Assembly (NCBI GenBank): GCA_000431815.1 | Contig: FR889235.1 | Location: 1 to 9,701, forward strand | DNA length: 9,701 nucleotides | Direction: 5' to 3' | Source: Butyrivibrio sp. CAG:318 | GTDB lineage: Bacteria > Bacillota > Clostridia > Lachnospirales > Lachnospiraceae | Part shown: piece by piece, positions 1-5,110 of the stretch | Position numbering within the stretch: position 1 is the stretch's first letter | How the letters are laid out: each line of letters begins with the position of its first letter | The notes under the pieces: generated by a model | Told to the model about the DNA's origin: nothing | The model's input: the letters and a program-made list of their open reading frames with translations, nothing else | Database searches by the model: none | Translations under genes and position numbers: made by a program

Positions 1-34
1 CCAATATTCCTCTCATAATTTTCTTACAATCCAT
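1..34 (-). CDS. 5' end of an unidentified minus-strand gene (partial)
   Basis: Only eleven codons are inside the window, reading MDCKKIMRGIL before the left edge cuts the gene. The start is supported by an excellent ribosome binding site, AGGAGGA on the minus strand at 47-41, six bases before the ATG at 34-32. A promoter-like pair lies at 63-91. The visible N-terminus has two lysines and an arginine followed by hydrophobic residues. That could begin a signal peptide or membrane segment, but too little is visible to say. It points the same way as agrBD but is separated from it by about 550 bases and a hairpin, so it is probably its own transcription unit. Function unknown. Confidence 0.6.
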   Translation of the reverse strand, partial: MDCKKIMRGIL

Positions 35-62
35 AAATTGTCCTCCTGTTAATTTTTATTAA

Positions 63-91
63 ATAACACTGCTTTGCAGTGATATTTTCAA
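63..91 (-). promoter_or_regulatory. Candidate promoter of the left-edge gene
   Basis: On the minus strand TTGAAA (91-86) is followed after exactly 17 bases by TGTTAT (68-63). These match the vegetative -35 and -10 consensus at five and four of six positions. Transcription would start near 56, giving a leader of about 20 bases that includes the AGGAGGA site. The spacer contains a perfect dyad (67-81). A further upstream TTGACG (129-124) has no good -10 partner. This is a sequence-match prediction only. Confidence 0.4.
67..81. repeat. 6-bp perfect dyad inside the candidate promoter
   Basis: CACTGC TTT GCAGTG is a perfect inverted repeat with a three-base centre. It covers most of the -35/-10 spacer and touches the -10 of the promoter at 63-91. 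It could be an operator, or a short hairpin in a transcript coming from further upstream. It shares the string TTGCAGT with the longer direct repeats in front of agrB, which may be chance. Confidence 0.4.
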
Positions 92-439
92 CATTTTCGT
101 CTCTACATGCAATAAGACTCTTTCGTCAAAAAACTATACCTTTTTACTGTTAATTATTATACTAAATCTTCATATTTTATTTTCTGCTTTTCTGTAAAGG
201 CATCAACGGGACTACATTATCAAAATTATGTTGTTCCTGTTACCCGATTATGTGTTGTGTATATATTCATTTTTTCAAATCGGCTGCTTAGACGTTTTAT
301 TTGCTACACTCTTTATTCTTAGGCTGTCCTCCACTTATTCGTTTCATATTTACCCCTTATCAACCATTTACAGGCTTGTAGCCACCCTTTCCTTAAGAAG
401 TTCATATTCCAGCTCATGTGTGCTTTCTATATCTGCCTT

Positions 440-515
440 AATTATTATACTTTGCATACTTTCTGTATGTCCTTATGTATTATTATACTTTATGCACTTT
501 CTATATAATATCCTT
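440..515 (-). repeat. Imperfect tandem repeat, two units of about 38 bases
   Basis: Read on the minus strand, units at 515-475 and 474-440 both begin AAGGA, contain AGAAAGT and end in a stretch including AAAGTATAATAAT. The 13-mer ATTATTATACTTT (plus strand) occurs exactly at 441-453 and 479-491, 38 bases apart. A third partial copy may start at 439 (AAGGCAGATATAGAAAG). Each complete unit carries a TATAAT string, but neither has a clear -35 element. The repeat may be a degraded duplication or a remnant of a mobile or coding sequence. Confidence 0.45.
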
Positions 516-545
516 ATCTATTCTTATAATCTCCTCCCTCCTCTC

Positions 546-580
546 ATAACATGGGGCGGATAAACCGCCCCCGCTGTTAT
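546..580 (-). terminator. GC-rich hairpin after agrD, probable 3' end of agrBD
   Basis: The plus-strand arms are ATAACA and GGGGCGG (546-551 and 553-559), a five-base loop ATAAA, then CCGCCCC (565-571) and TGTTAT (575-580). T552 opposes the small bulge CGC (572-574). The stem begins four bases after the agrD stop codon on the minus strand. There is no run of T after it in either direction; on the minus strand a purine stretch (GAGAGGAGGGAGGAG) follows. It is therefore either a terminator of unusual form or a structure protecting the 3' end of the agrBD message. Confidence 0.55.
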
Positions 581-584
581 GTCC

Positions 585-728
585 TTAAGCTTCCTTCGAT
601 GGCTCTTCTTCTTTCAGGCATTCAGGCAGTTCAACCTCGCCGAATAAACTGAAACAGCTTCTTCCGCTGAGTTCGGTTTCCGTTACCTTTTCAAATACCT
701 TGCATATGAATTCTCCTAATGTGCTCAT
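585..728 (-). CDS. agrD: AgrD-like cyclic lactone autoinducer pro-peptide
   Basis: This 47-residue peptide is the expected length for AgrD. The N-terminal part (about 1-19) reads as an amphipathic helix that would lie on the membrane. The centre contains SGRS followed by CFSLF (Cys25-Phe29), fitting the five-residue Cys-plus-four hydrophobic ring of Agr peptides. The C-terminal tail from Gly30 is acidic and contains ELPECL, matching the Leu-Pro-rich recognition segment that AgrB cuts away. The start is fixed by an AAGGAGGT site seven bases upstream. The ATG overlaps the agrB stop as ATGA, so translation is probably coupled. A longer frame reaching 887 exists only because it overlaps agrB. From the family, AgrB would cleave after Phe29 and form a thiolactone through Cys25. 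The length of the exocyclic tail cannot be read from sequence. Cys9 and Cys37 are further cysteines outside the predicted ring. Confidence 0.88.
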   Translation of the reverse strand: MSTLGEFICKVFEKVTETELSGRSCFSLFGEVELPECLKEEEPSKEA

Positions 729-1324
729 CTTACAAACCTCCTTCTGATTAAAACCACCAATGCACCGGTCAGTTGAAAATAGAAGACATATAATAATGCC
801 AATATGTACTCCGGTGCTGCTATTGTAATGATAATATAACTGACTGTCGAAAACACGGTTGCGGCCAATTTCTGTACCAGGCGCCATTTAACGGTACGCT
901 TTGGCCTGTTAGGTGACTGTACCGGAGCGATTATAATCACGAAGATTATATATACCACGAATGCAATTCCGGAAAATATTCTGCTTATACGCATATATGG
1001 GACTGCCCATATGCCGGCTCCGAAGAAGAGTAAAGACATACAAAGACATCCAAGATAAGTCTTTGCGTGAAATCCTCCCATAAAACTCCTCGTGAATAAA
1101 AGCAACGAAAACAATATTATAAACTTCACTGCATTCCCGGTTACCGTAAAAAGGATTACCAGTATCGCCAGTTTACTGAGTTCCGCAATAGTAATTTCTA
1201 TTGCATAAGTTACCTTTGCTTTCTGTTTCGGAGACCTTTTCTTATCTTTCGATATTCTGCTTTCCAGCCACACTGCCAGCTCATGAATTTTACAATCAAT
1301 CATGCTTTTTATATACAATTTCAT
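725..1324 (-). CDS. agrB: AgrB-like accessory gene regulator membrane protease
   Basis: This 199-residue membrane protein has the typical AgrB length. Its family cuts AgrD and closes the thiolactone ring in the cytoplasmic membrane. The signature region is RSFMGGFH followed by AKTYLGC (residues 79-93). Arg79, His86 and Cys93 keep the 7-and-7 spacing of the essential Arg70, His77 and Cys84 of Staphylococcus aureus AgrB, so the enzyme should be active. A conserved-type loop APVQSPNRPK (133-142) and several hydrophobic segments (about 50-76, 94-110, 117-134, 155-192) fit the family fold. The N-terminal 40 residues are basic, as expected for a cytoplasmic end. The ATG at 1324 has no clear ribosome binding site. 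The ATG at codon 8 (1303) has none either, so the exact start is uncertain. It overlaps agrD by four bases and is divergent from the two-component genes. Confidence 0.92.
   Translation of the reverse strand: MKLYIKSMIDCKIHELAVWLESRISKDKKRSPKQKAKVTYAIEITIAELSKLAILVILFTVTGNAVKFIILFSLLLFTRSFMGGFHAKTYLGCLCMSLLFFGAGIWAVPYMRISRIFSGIAFVVYIIFVIIIAPVQSPNRPKRTVKWRLVQKLAATVFSTVSYIIITIAAPEYILALLYVFYFQLTGALVVLIRRRFVR
736..743 (-). promoter_or_regulatory. Strong ribosome binding site of agrD
   Basis: AAGGAGGT on the minus strand lies inside the last codons of agrB, seven bases before the agrD ATG (728-726). It fixes the start of the small peptide gene. The poor start context of agrB contrasts with it, suggesting far more pro-peptide than protease is made from one message. 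Confidence 0.85.
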
Positions 1325-1334
1325 TACAGATTTT

Positions 1335-1363
1335 TCAATAGGTTTGGCTCAAAACGACCTGAA
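1335..1363 (-). promoter_or_regulatory. Candidate activator-dependent promoter of agrBD
   Basis: On the minus strand a weak -10 (TATTGA, 1340-1335) lies 17 bases after TTCAGG (1363-1358), a poor -35 that is itself part of the promoter-proximal 17-bp repeat. This is what one expects where a LytTR activator substitutes for a -35. Transcription would begin near 1328, only a few bases before the annotated agrB ATG, so the message would be nearly leaderless or translated from codon 8. An alternative -10, TATACT (1374-1369), lies between the two repeats and lacks a -35. Confidence 0.35.
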
Positions 1364-1390
1364 CTGCAAGTATAACGACCTGAACTGCAA
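1353..1390 (-). promoter_or_regulatory. LytTR regulator binding site: two perfect direct repeats
   Basis: TTGCAGTTCAGGTCGTT occurs twice on the minus strand, at 1390-1374 and 1369-1353, with no mismatch and 21 bases start to start. Inside each is GCAGTTCAG (1388-1380 and 1367-1359), separated by 12 bases. From family knowledge, AgrA and ComE bind a pair of nine-base direct repeats of the type ACANTTCAG or ACAGTTAAG with a 12-13 base gap, two helical turns apart. The match in core, orientation and spacing is close. The site faces agrBD, overlaps its likely -35, and lies about 16 bases upstream of the -35 of the regulator gene, so it could serve both operons. Confidence 0.8.
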
Positions 1391-1392
1391 TT

Positions 1393-1418
1393 TTTGACTG
1401 TTTTGTTTGACCGTTTTG
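1393..1418. repeat. Tandem 13-bp repeat over the -35 of the regulator promoter
   Basis: TTTGACTGTTTTG (1393-1405) is immediately followed by TTTGACCGTTTTG (1406-1418), one mismatch in 13. The second copy supplies the -35 TTGACC. On the minus strand the copies read CAAAACAGTCAAA and CAAAACGGTCAAA, containing ACAGTCAAA and ACGGTCAAA, which resemble the LytTR half-site. Their starts (1414, 1401) are 13 bases apart and 13 bases from the first strong half-site (1388). They could be weaker secondary sites for the same regulator, or simply a duplicated -35. Confidence 0.6.
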
Positions 1419-1435
1419 TCCAAATATTGTATAAT
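1407..1435 (+). promoter_or_regulatory. Near-consensus vegetative promoter of the two-component operon
   Basis: TTGACC (1407-1412) and TATAAT (1430-1435) are separated by exactly 17 bases: five of six at -35 and a perfect -10. Transcription should begin near 1442. That leaves a leader of only about 11 bases, with the ribosome binding site GAGGTGAT (1442-1449) at or next to the 5' end and the ATG at 1453. Basal expression of the sensor and regulator should be appreciable without an activator. Confidence 0.8.
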
Positions 1436-1452
1436 TTTTATGAGGTGATTTT

Positions 1453-2169
1453 ATGATTAATATACTCGTTGTTGAAGATAATATATTACAATTAAATGCA
1501 TTAAAACGCATTATAGAGAATACAGAAATAGGGCAGCCGATATGTCCGTATACAGCTTCGGGATATGATGAGGCAGTTGAAATTATCTCTTCGGCGCATT
1601 TTGATATATTTTTTCTGGATATTCTTTTCTCCGAAGATAAGAATGTTCCTTGTGGCATAGATCTTGGCAATTACATAAGAAGCCTTGACCGGTACCGTTA
1701 CACCCCGATTGTGTATATTACATCCATTCCGGGGCAGATAGGTAATGCGGTTAATGATATACACTGTTATAATTACCTTATAAAGCCTTATAAACGTGAA
1801 GACGTAGAGAAGCTTCTTAAGTCCTTAACCGATTCTCCTATGATTTCGGCTTCGCCCTTAAGAATAATTGATGTTAATTCGGTCTCACATAATGTTATTG
1901 TAGAGAACATTGTTATGTTATCGGTGTCCAGTCATATACTTACCATACACTGTGTTGACGGTGATTTAACCACGAGACAGTTTAATATTGATTCGGTTCT
2001 TGCAGAGCTTCCACCCTATTTTATAAGGGTTCATCGCAAATATATCGTGAACAGGCACCGGATTGATAATTACGACCGGACTTTGGGTTTTATACGCATT
2101 GAAAGCCAAACCATTCCTATCGGCCGCACTTACAAATCAGAATTTGAGAAGAGGTATAACCTAACATGA
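1453..2169 (+). CDS. AgrA/ComE-like response regulator, receiver plus LytTR domain
   Basis: This 238-residue cytoplasmic transcription factor is probably the output of the peptide circuit. The receiver domain (about 1-125) has the acidic pair Glu8-Asp9, the phosphate acceptor Asp56 in FFLDI, Thr90 in YIT and Lys111 in LIKP, so all phosphorylation residues are present. The C-terminal half (about 135-236) is a LytTR DNA-binding domain, recognisable by YFIRVHRKYIVN (189-200) and the following beta-rich segment ending IPIGRTYK. The start has GAGGTGAT a few bases upstream and a strong promoter before it. Its stop overlaps the start of the kinase gene as ATGA. LytTR regulators bind paired direct repeats, and such a pair lies at 1353-1390. 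Family and context make it the functional counterpart of AgrA. No binding data can be read from sequence. Confidence 0.93.
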   Translation: MINILVVEDNILQLNALKRIIENTEIGQPICPYTASGYDEAVEIISSAHFDIFFLDILFSEDKNVPCGIDLGNYIRSLDRYRYTPIVYITSIPGQIGNAVNDIHCYNYLIKPYKREDVEKLLKSLTDSPMISASPLRIIDVNSVSHNVIVENIVMLSVSSHILTIHCVDGDLTTRQFNIDSVLAELPPYFIRVHRKYIVNRHRIDNYDRTLGFIRIESQTIPIGRTYKSEFEKRYNLT

Positions 2170-3431
2170 CAGACGCACTTATTTACTTTACATATACTAT
2201 CATTGAATATTTCATTTTCTGGTACACCGCTTCCGTATTAATACATAAGAAGCCGCACATTACACCGCGTATCATACCCGGTGTGCTTCTTGTAATATGT
2301 ATGAGCATATACTCGGTTTTCATAAATAACCAGTTCGTATCAATCATCCTTTTCATCCCCTTACAGGTAATAACACTCGCTTATTCCCAGCGTATGCGTC
2401 TGAGCGAATTTATCTGGATGTATGTTGTCGAATATATAATAATCACTTTCTGTGAAGTTTCGGTTGCTTTCGGCCTGTCATTTTTCAGGCTTGACGCAGG
2501 AATCAACAGTCTGTTCGGCAGTATATTTACATTCGCAATAATTGTGCTCATATGCCACTTTACACCTGTAACAAAGCTTTACAGCCTTTATGATAATTCA
2601 TCTGTCAAAGTTAAGATAATTATATCGAACACATCTTTGATTGCCATACTGACAGCATTATATTTCAGGGTTTCACCCGATAATTTCATCGACAATATGA
2701 TAATGCTTGCTGTATATATACTTATCATACTTTTTGTCAATATCGAGATTGCCATGACTCAATATGACCTTGCTTCCAAGCAAAAGCAGCTGGAGGCTTA
2801 CAAGCACTATCTTCCAATCGTTGAGGATCTTATCAAAGAAGTCCGTATGCGGCAGCATGATTATGACAATACCATACAGGCTATCACATCATTGGCCATC
2901 ACATGCAGCACCTATGAAGAACTTTCGGCAGCGATTAACGATTTTACCGATCATATAATTGCATCCAATATCACATCGAATCTTCTCAAGCTTAATTTTA
3001 AGCTGGCTGCCGGTTTTATTTTTTCCAAATGCAAAGAAGCACAATCAGCCGGGAAGACGCTTACCGTAAAGATTGATAATTACATACTTAATACTTCGGT
3101 GGTCGAATACGACCTGATCGAGATGCTTGGAATTCTTATCGATAATGCAATAGAAGCAACGCCTGAGCACAGTGAAGCCTTTATTGAACTCAGTAACAGG
3201 GGTGAACAGTCAGTATTTACGATTATGAACCCGTCACCTGTAATAAGTGACACATCCATAAAGAAAATTTTCTCCGATGGTTTTTCCACTAAGAAACGTA
3301 ATGACGGAAGGCCGCACGGAATCGGTCTTTCAAGACTTTCCGGAATGGTGCGCACATATAAAGGAAGCATAGATGCTTCCAACCGTGATATTGACGGAAC
3401 CAATTATATATGCTTCCGCCTGATTGTTTAA
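2166..3431 (+). CDS. AgrC-like GHKL sensor histidine kinase
   Basis: This 421-residue membrane sensor pairs with the preceding regulator. The N-terminal 195 residues are strongly hydrophobic with six or seven membrane segments (about 8-25, 38-55, 58-75, 84-104, 113-132, 153-168, 176-196), the layout of AgrC-type peptide receptors without a large outer domain. A linker leads to the phosphorylation site RQHDYDN with His231. The ATPase part has an N box LGILIDNAIEA (321-331, Asn327) and a glycine-rich GIGLSRL (385-391), followed by YKGSIDAS. These mark the GHKL/HATPase_c_5 type. The start overlaps the regulator stop by four bases, so translation is coupled. The 3' end overlaps the convergent peptidase gene by four bases. 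The adjacent agrBD makes the AgrD peptide the likely ligand, which is inference from context. Confidence 0.92.
   Translation: MTDALIYFTYTIIEYFIFWYTASVLIHKKPHITPRIIPGVLLVICMSIYSVFINNQFVSIILFIPLQVITLAYSQRMRLSEFIWMYVVEYIIITFCEVSVAFGLSFFRLDAGINSLFGSIFTFAIIVLICHFTPVTKLYSLYDNSSVKVKIIISNTSLIAILTALYFRVSPDNFIDNMIMLAVYILIILFVNIEIAMTQYDLASKQKQLEAYKHYLPIVEDLIKEVRMRQHDYDNTIQAITSLAITCSTYEELSAAINDFTDHIIASNITSNLLKLNFKLAAGFIFSKCKEAQSAGKTLTVKIDNYILNTSVVEYDLIEMLGILIDNAIEATPEHSEAFIELSNRGEQSVFTIMNPSPVISDTSIKKIFSDGFSTKKRNDGRPHGIGLSRLSGMVRTYKGSIDASNRDIDGTNYICFRLIV
3364..3381 (-). terminator. Perfect hairpin 47 bases beyond the peptidase stop (weak terminator candidate)
   Basis: GGAAGCAT and ATGCTTCC form an 8-bp perfect stem around two bases, inside the 3' end of the kinase gene. 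On the minus strand it follows the S8 peptidase stop by 47 bases and is followed by TTTATATG, only weakly T-rich. It is the only candidate seen for ending the addB-addA-peptidase message, but the stem is short of GC and the tail is poor. It may be a coding coincidence. Confidence 0.25.
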
Positions 3432-5104
3432 TCCGGTATGCTTTTTCTGACACATAATGCTCCCCATCCGGCTCTCTCCGACGGAACCGGAACGGATTTT
3501 AACGGCACAGCTCCGCGTATGAGCTGTGCTTTTATTTTGGCTCCGTACATATACGGATCCCTGCCTTTTACAATACCCCATTGCATAAGAAGTGCTGCAG
3601 TGCCGGTCACAAACGGAGCTGCCATGGATGTACCGCTCTGGACTGAATATCCACCTCCCGGTGCCGGTGACATAATATTTACTCCCGGTGCAACTATATC
3701 CGGTTTCACGGTGCGGATTACCCTTGTATATCCCCGTCCCGAGAAATCGGCATATGAACCTGTACGTCCATTGTATGCTCCGACCGTTATCACATTGTAT
3801 GAAGTTGATGGTATCGTCAGTGTTACGTCCGGACTGCTTTTCGTAAAACCGGTATCACTGCTCACAAAATTCCCGGCCGGAAGCCACATATGGTATATGC
3901 CGTCACGCACATCCAACGCTTCCGCTTCTATGATCCATATTCCGCTTGAAATATAATCCGCACCTATCATCTGGATAAATATTTCCTGATTGACACTGTA
4001 TGGTGACGGCTGTCCGAAATACACATATATTTCAGTACTGCCCGCCCTGAAAACAGTGATAACGTCATCACCCTGCACCGGTCCGTACCTGCGCCCGTCG
4101 GGTGCCGTAAGCGTTATCCTGTATATGTCCGCATAATTTTTCCATATCTGGATGTCTATTGACGGCTCATAGCGCCCAATAACGAGCTCCGTAGAAATAA
4201 CGGGAGCGGCCGCTTTGGCAAAATCATGCATAACATGTATTTTTCTGGTGGCCTCGTTGCCGCTGCCCGCAACTATCACGCACTGCCATATATCAGCCAC
4301 GGCATTGATATATGTTTCCAGTAACGAAGTGCCGTCATGCGCCCCGTAATTATTTCCGAAACTCATGTTAATCGCAACAGGCATTGACAGGCTTGCAGCT
4401 TTCCTTATGACATAATCCAGTGCTTCCATTAGTCTGGCACTGCTGAAATACAAATCGTTGCCAAGTTTCACGATAAGAAGCCGGGATTTATATGCCACTC
4501 CCCTGTATCTCCCATTCGATGCCCTGCCGTTTCCTGCGGCTATTCCCGCAACATGTGTTCCGTGTCCGCTCACATCTTCCACCGGAACCCTCGATAAATC
4601 ACCGCCTATCGCTGCATTTATATCATCCTCACTGTACACACGTCCGGTATTCTCGTCATACAGTTCTATTATTCTTGTTTTTCCTTCCTCCGTCATAAAA
4701 TCAGGATGCCTGTAATCCACTGAGCTGTCTATTATGGCAGTAATTACCCCACTGCCGTCAAGTGCACTGTCCGTATACTGAAAATCAAGGCATGACACAC
4801 TGCCGGAATTCTCAAGTTCAAAATATAGTTTCTTTGGTTTTTCAATATATATAACTTCACGGAGTGCGGCAAATTCATCTATTCTCTCCTGCTTTATCCT
4901 TACAAGTGCGTATCCTCCGAGCAATATTTTAAGACTGTCTGCAATATTCATTGCGGCAGTCTCAATATTTCCATTGTACTTAACGATAAGTTCCCATTCA
5001 TTCTCCGTCATGTTATATCCGGTATCAAGATCCTGTGTTCTTACACGTTCGTCTTCCGGTATATTTATCGCAAGGTTCAACTGGTTTTCTATTTTCTGAT
5101 CCAT
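3428..5104 (-). CDS. Csp-like cytoplasmic subtilisin family (S8) serine protease
   Basis: This 558-residue protein has no signal peptide and no membrane segment. Residues about 35-95 resemble a subtilase pro-domain (LLGGYALVRI, then YIEKPKKLYF). The catalytic domain keeps Asp126 (AIIDSSVD), His181 (SGHGTHVAGIAAG), the oxyanion Asn283 (AGSGNEA) and Ser493 (GTSMAAPF), so it should be active. The gap from Asn283 to Ser493 is 210 residues against about 66 in subtilisin. The extra 140 or so residues (about 300-435) fit the jelly-roll insert known from the clostridial CspB germination protease, and total length is also near that of Csp proteins. No ribosome binding site precedes the ATG. It begins two codons after the addA stop and in the same frame, so expression probably depends on addA translation. 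A role in spore germination is not shown: related proteins may have other cytoplasmic functions. Confidence 0.88.
   Translation of the reverse strand: MDQKIENQLNLAINIPEDERVRTQDLDTGYNMTENEWELIVKYNGNIETAAMNIADSLKILLGGYALVRIKQERIDEFAALREVIYIEKPKKLYFELENSGSVSCLDFQYTDSALDGSGVITAIIDSSVDYRHPDFMTEEGKTRIIELYDENTGRVYSEDDINAAIGGDLSRVPVEDVSGHGTHVAGIAAGNGRASNGRYRGVAYKSRLLIVKLGNDLYFSSARLMEALDYVIRKAASLSMPVAINMSFGNNYGAHDGTSLLETYINAVADIWQCVIVAGSGNEATRKIHVMHDFAKAAAPVISTELVIGRYEPSIDIQIWKNYADIYRITLTAPDGRRYGPVQGDDVITVFRAGSTEIYVYFGQPSPYSVNQEIFIQMIGADYISSGIWIIEAEALDVRDGIYHMWLPAGNFVSSDTGFTKSSPDVTLTIPSTSYNVITVGAYNGRTGSYADFSGRGYTRVIRTVKPDIVAPGVNIMSPAPGGGYSVQSGTSMAAPFVTGTAALLMQWGIVKGRDPYMYGAKIKAQLIRGAVPLKSVPVPSERAGWGALCVRKSIPD
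3505..3538 (+). terminator. Rho-independent terminator of the two-component operon, inside the opposing gene
   Basis: GCACAGCTC (3505-3513), a seven-base loop, then GAGCTGTGC (3521-3529) form a perfect 9-bp stem. It is followed directly by TTTTATTTT (3530-3538). It lies 73 bases after the kinase stop and reads in its direction, within the last 40 codons of the convergent peptidase gene. The minus strand lacks the equivalent T tract after the stem, so it should act one way only. Confidence 0.8.
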
Positions 5105-5110
5105 ATAATA

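Larger units (their letters stand above)
35..545. other. AT-rich intergenic region without a convincing gene
   Basis: This 511-base stretch lies between the left-edge gene and the hairpin after agrD. It contains the promoter-like pair and dyad at 63-91 and an imperfect tandem repeat at 440-515. The plus strand carries a 111-codon open frame (228-563) rich in Leu, Ile, Tyr and Ser. It has no ribosome binding site and runs into the hairpin, so I do not accept it as a gene. The minus strand has only very short frames, including a 29-codon one at 368-457 with a protein-like end (HELEYELLKERVATSL) but no good ribosome binding site. It could be a gene remnant. No structured RNA family was recognised. 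Confidence 0.5.

Noticed and set aside
243..359. Tiny minus-strand frames of 14-16 codons with passable start contexts
   Set aside because: Too short and too weakly supported to be told from chance in AT-rich DNA.
228..563. 111-codon plus-strand open frame rich in hydrophobic residues
   Set aside because: No ribosome binding site, composition typical of translated pyrimidine-rich non-coding DNA, and its end lies inside the hairpin after agrD.
729..887. Longer start for the agrD frame at 887
   Set aside because: It would overlap agrB by 163 bases, and its extra N-terminus is unlike AgrD. The ATG at 728 has a strong ribosome binding site and gives the normal length.
1353..1418. Possible CRISPR-like repeat cluster
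   Set aside because: Only two copies each of 17-mer and 13-mer, adjacent or four bases apart, with no spacers. The geometry fits regulator half-sites.
1335..1764. Minus-strand open frames across the control region and the start of the regulator gene (1335-1670, 1501-1764)
   Set aside because: They are antisense to a well-supported response regulator or cross its promoter, with no ribosome binding sites and no family features.
3438..4715. Plus-strand open frames opposite the S8 peptidase
   Set aside because: Shadows of the real minus-strand gene. The residues (many Pro, Ser, Ile, Leu) reflect the complementary codons only.
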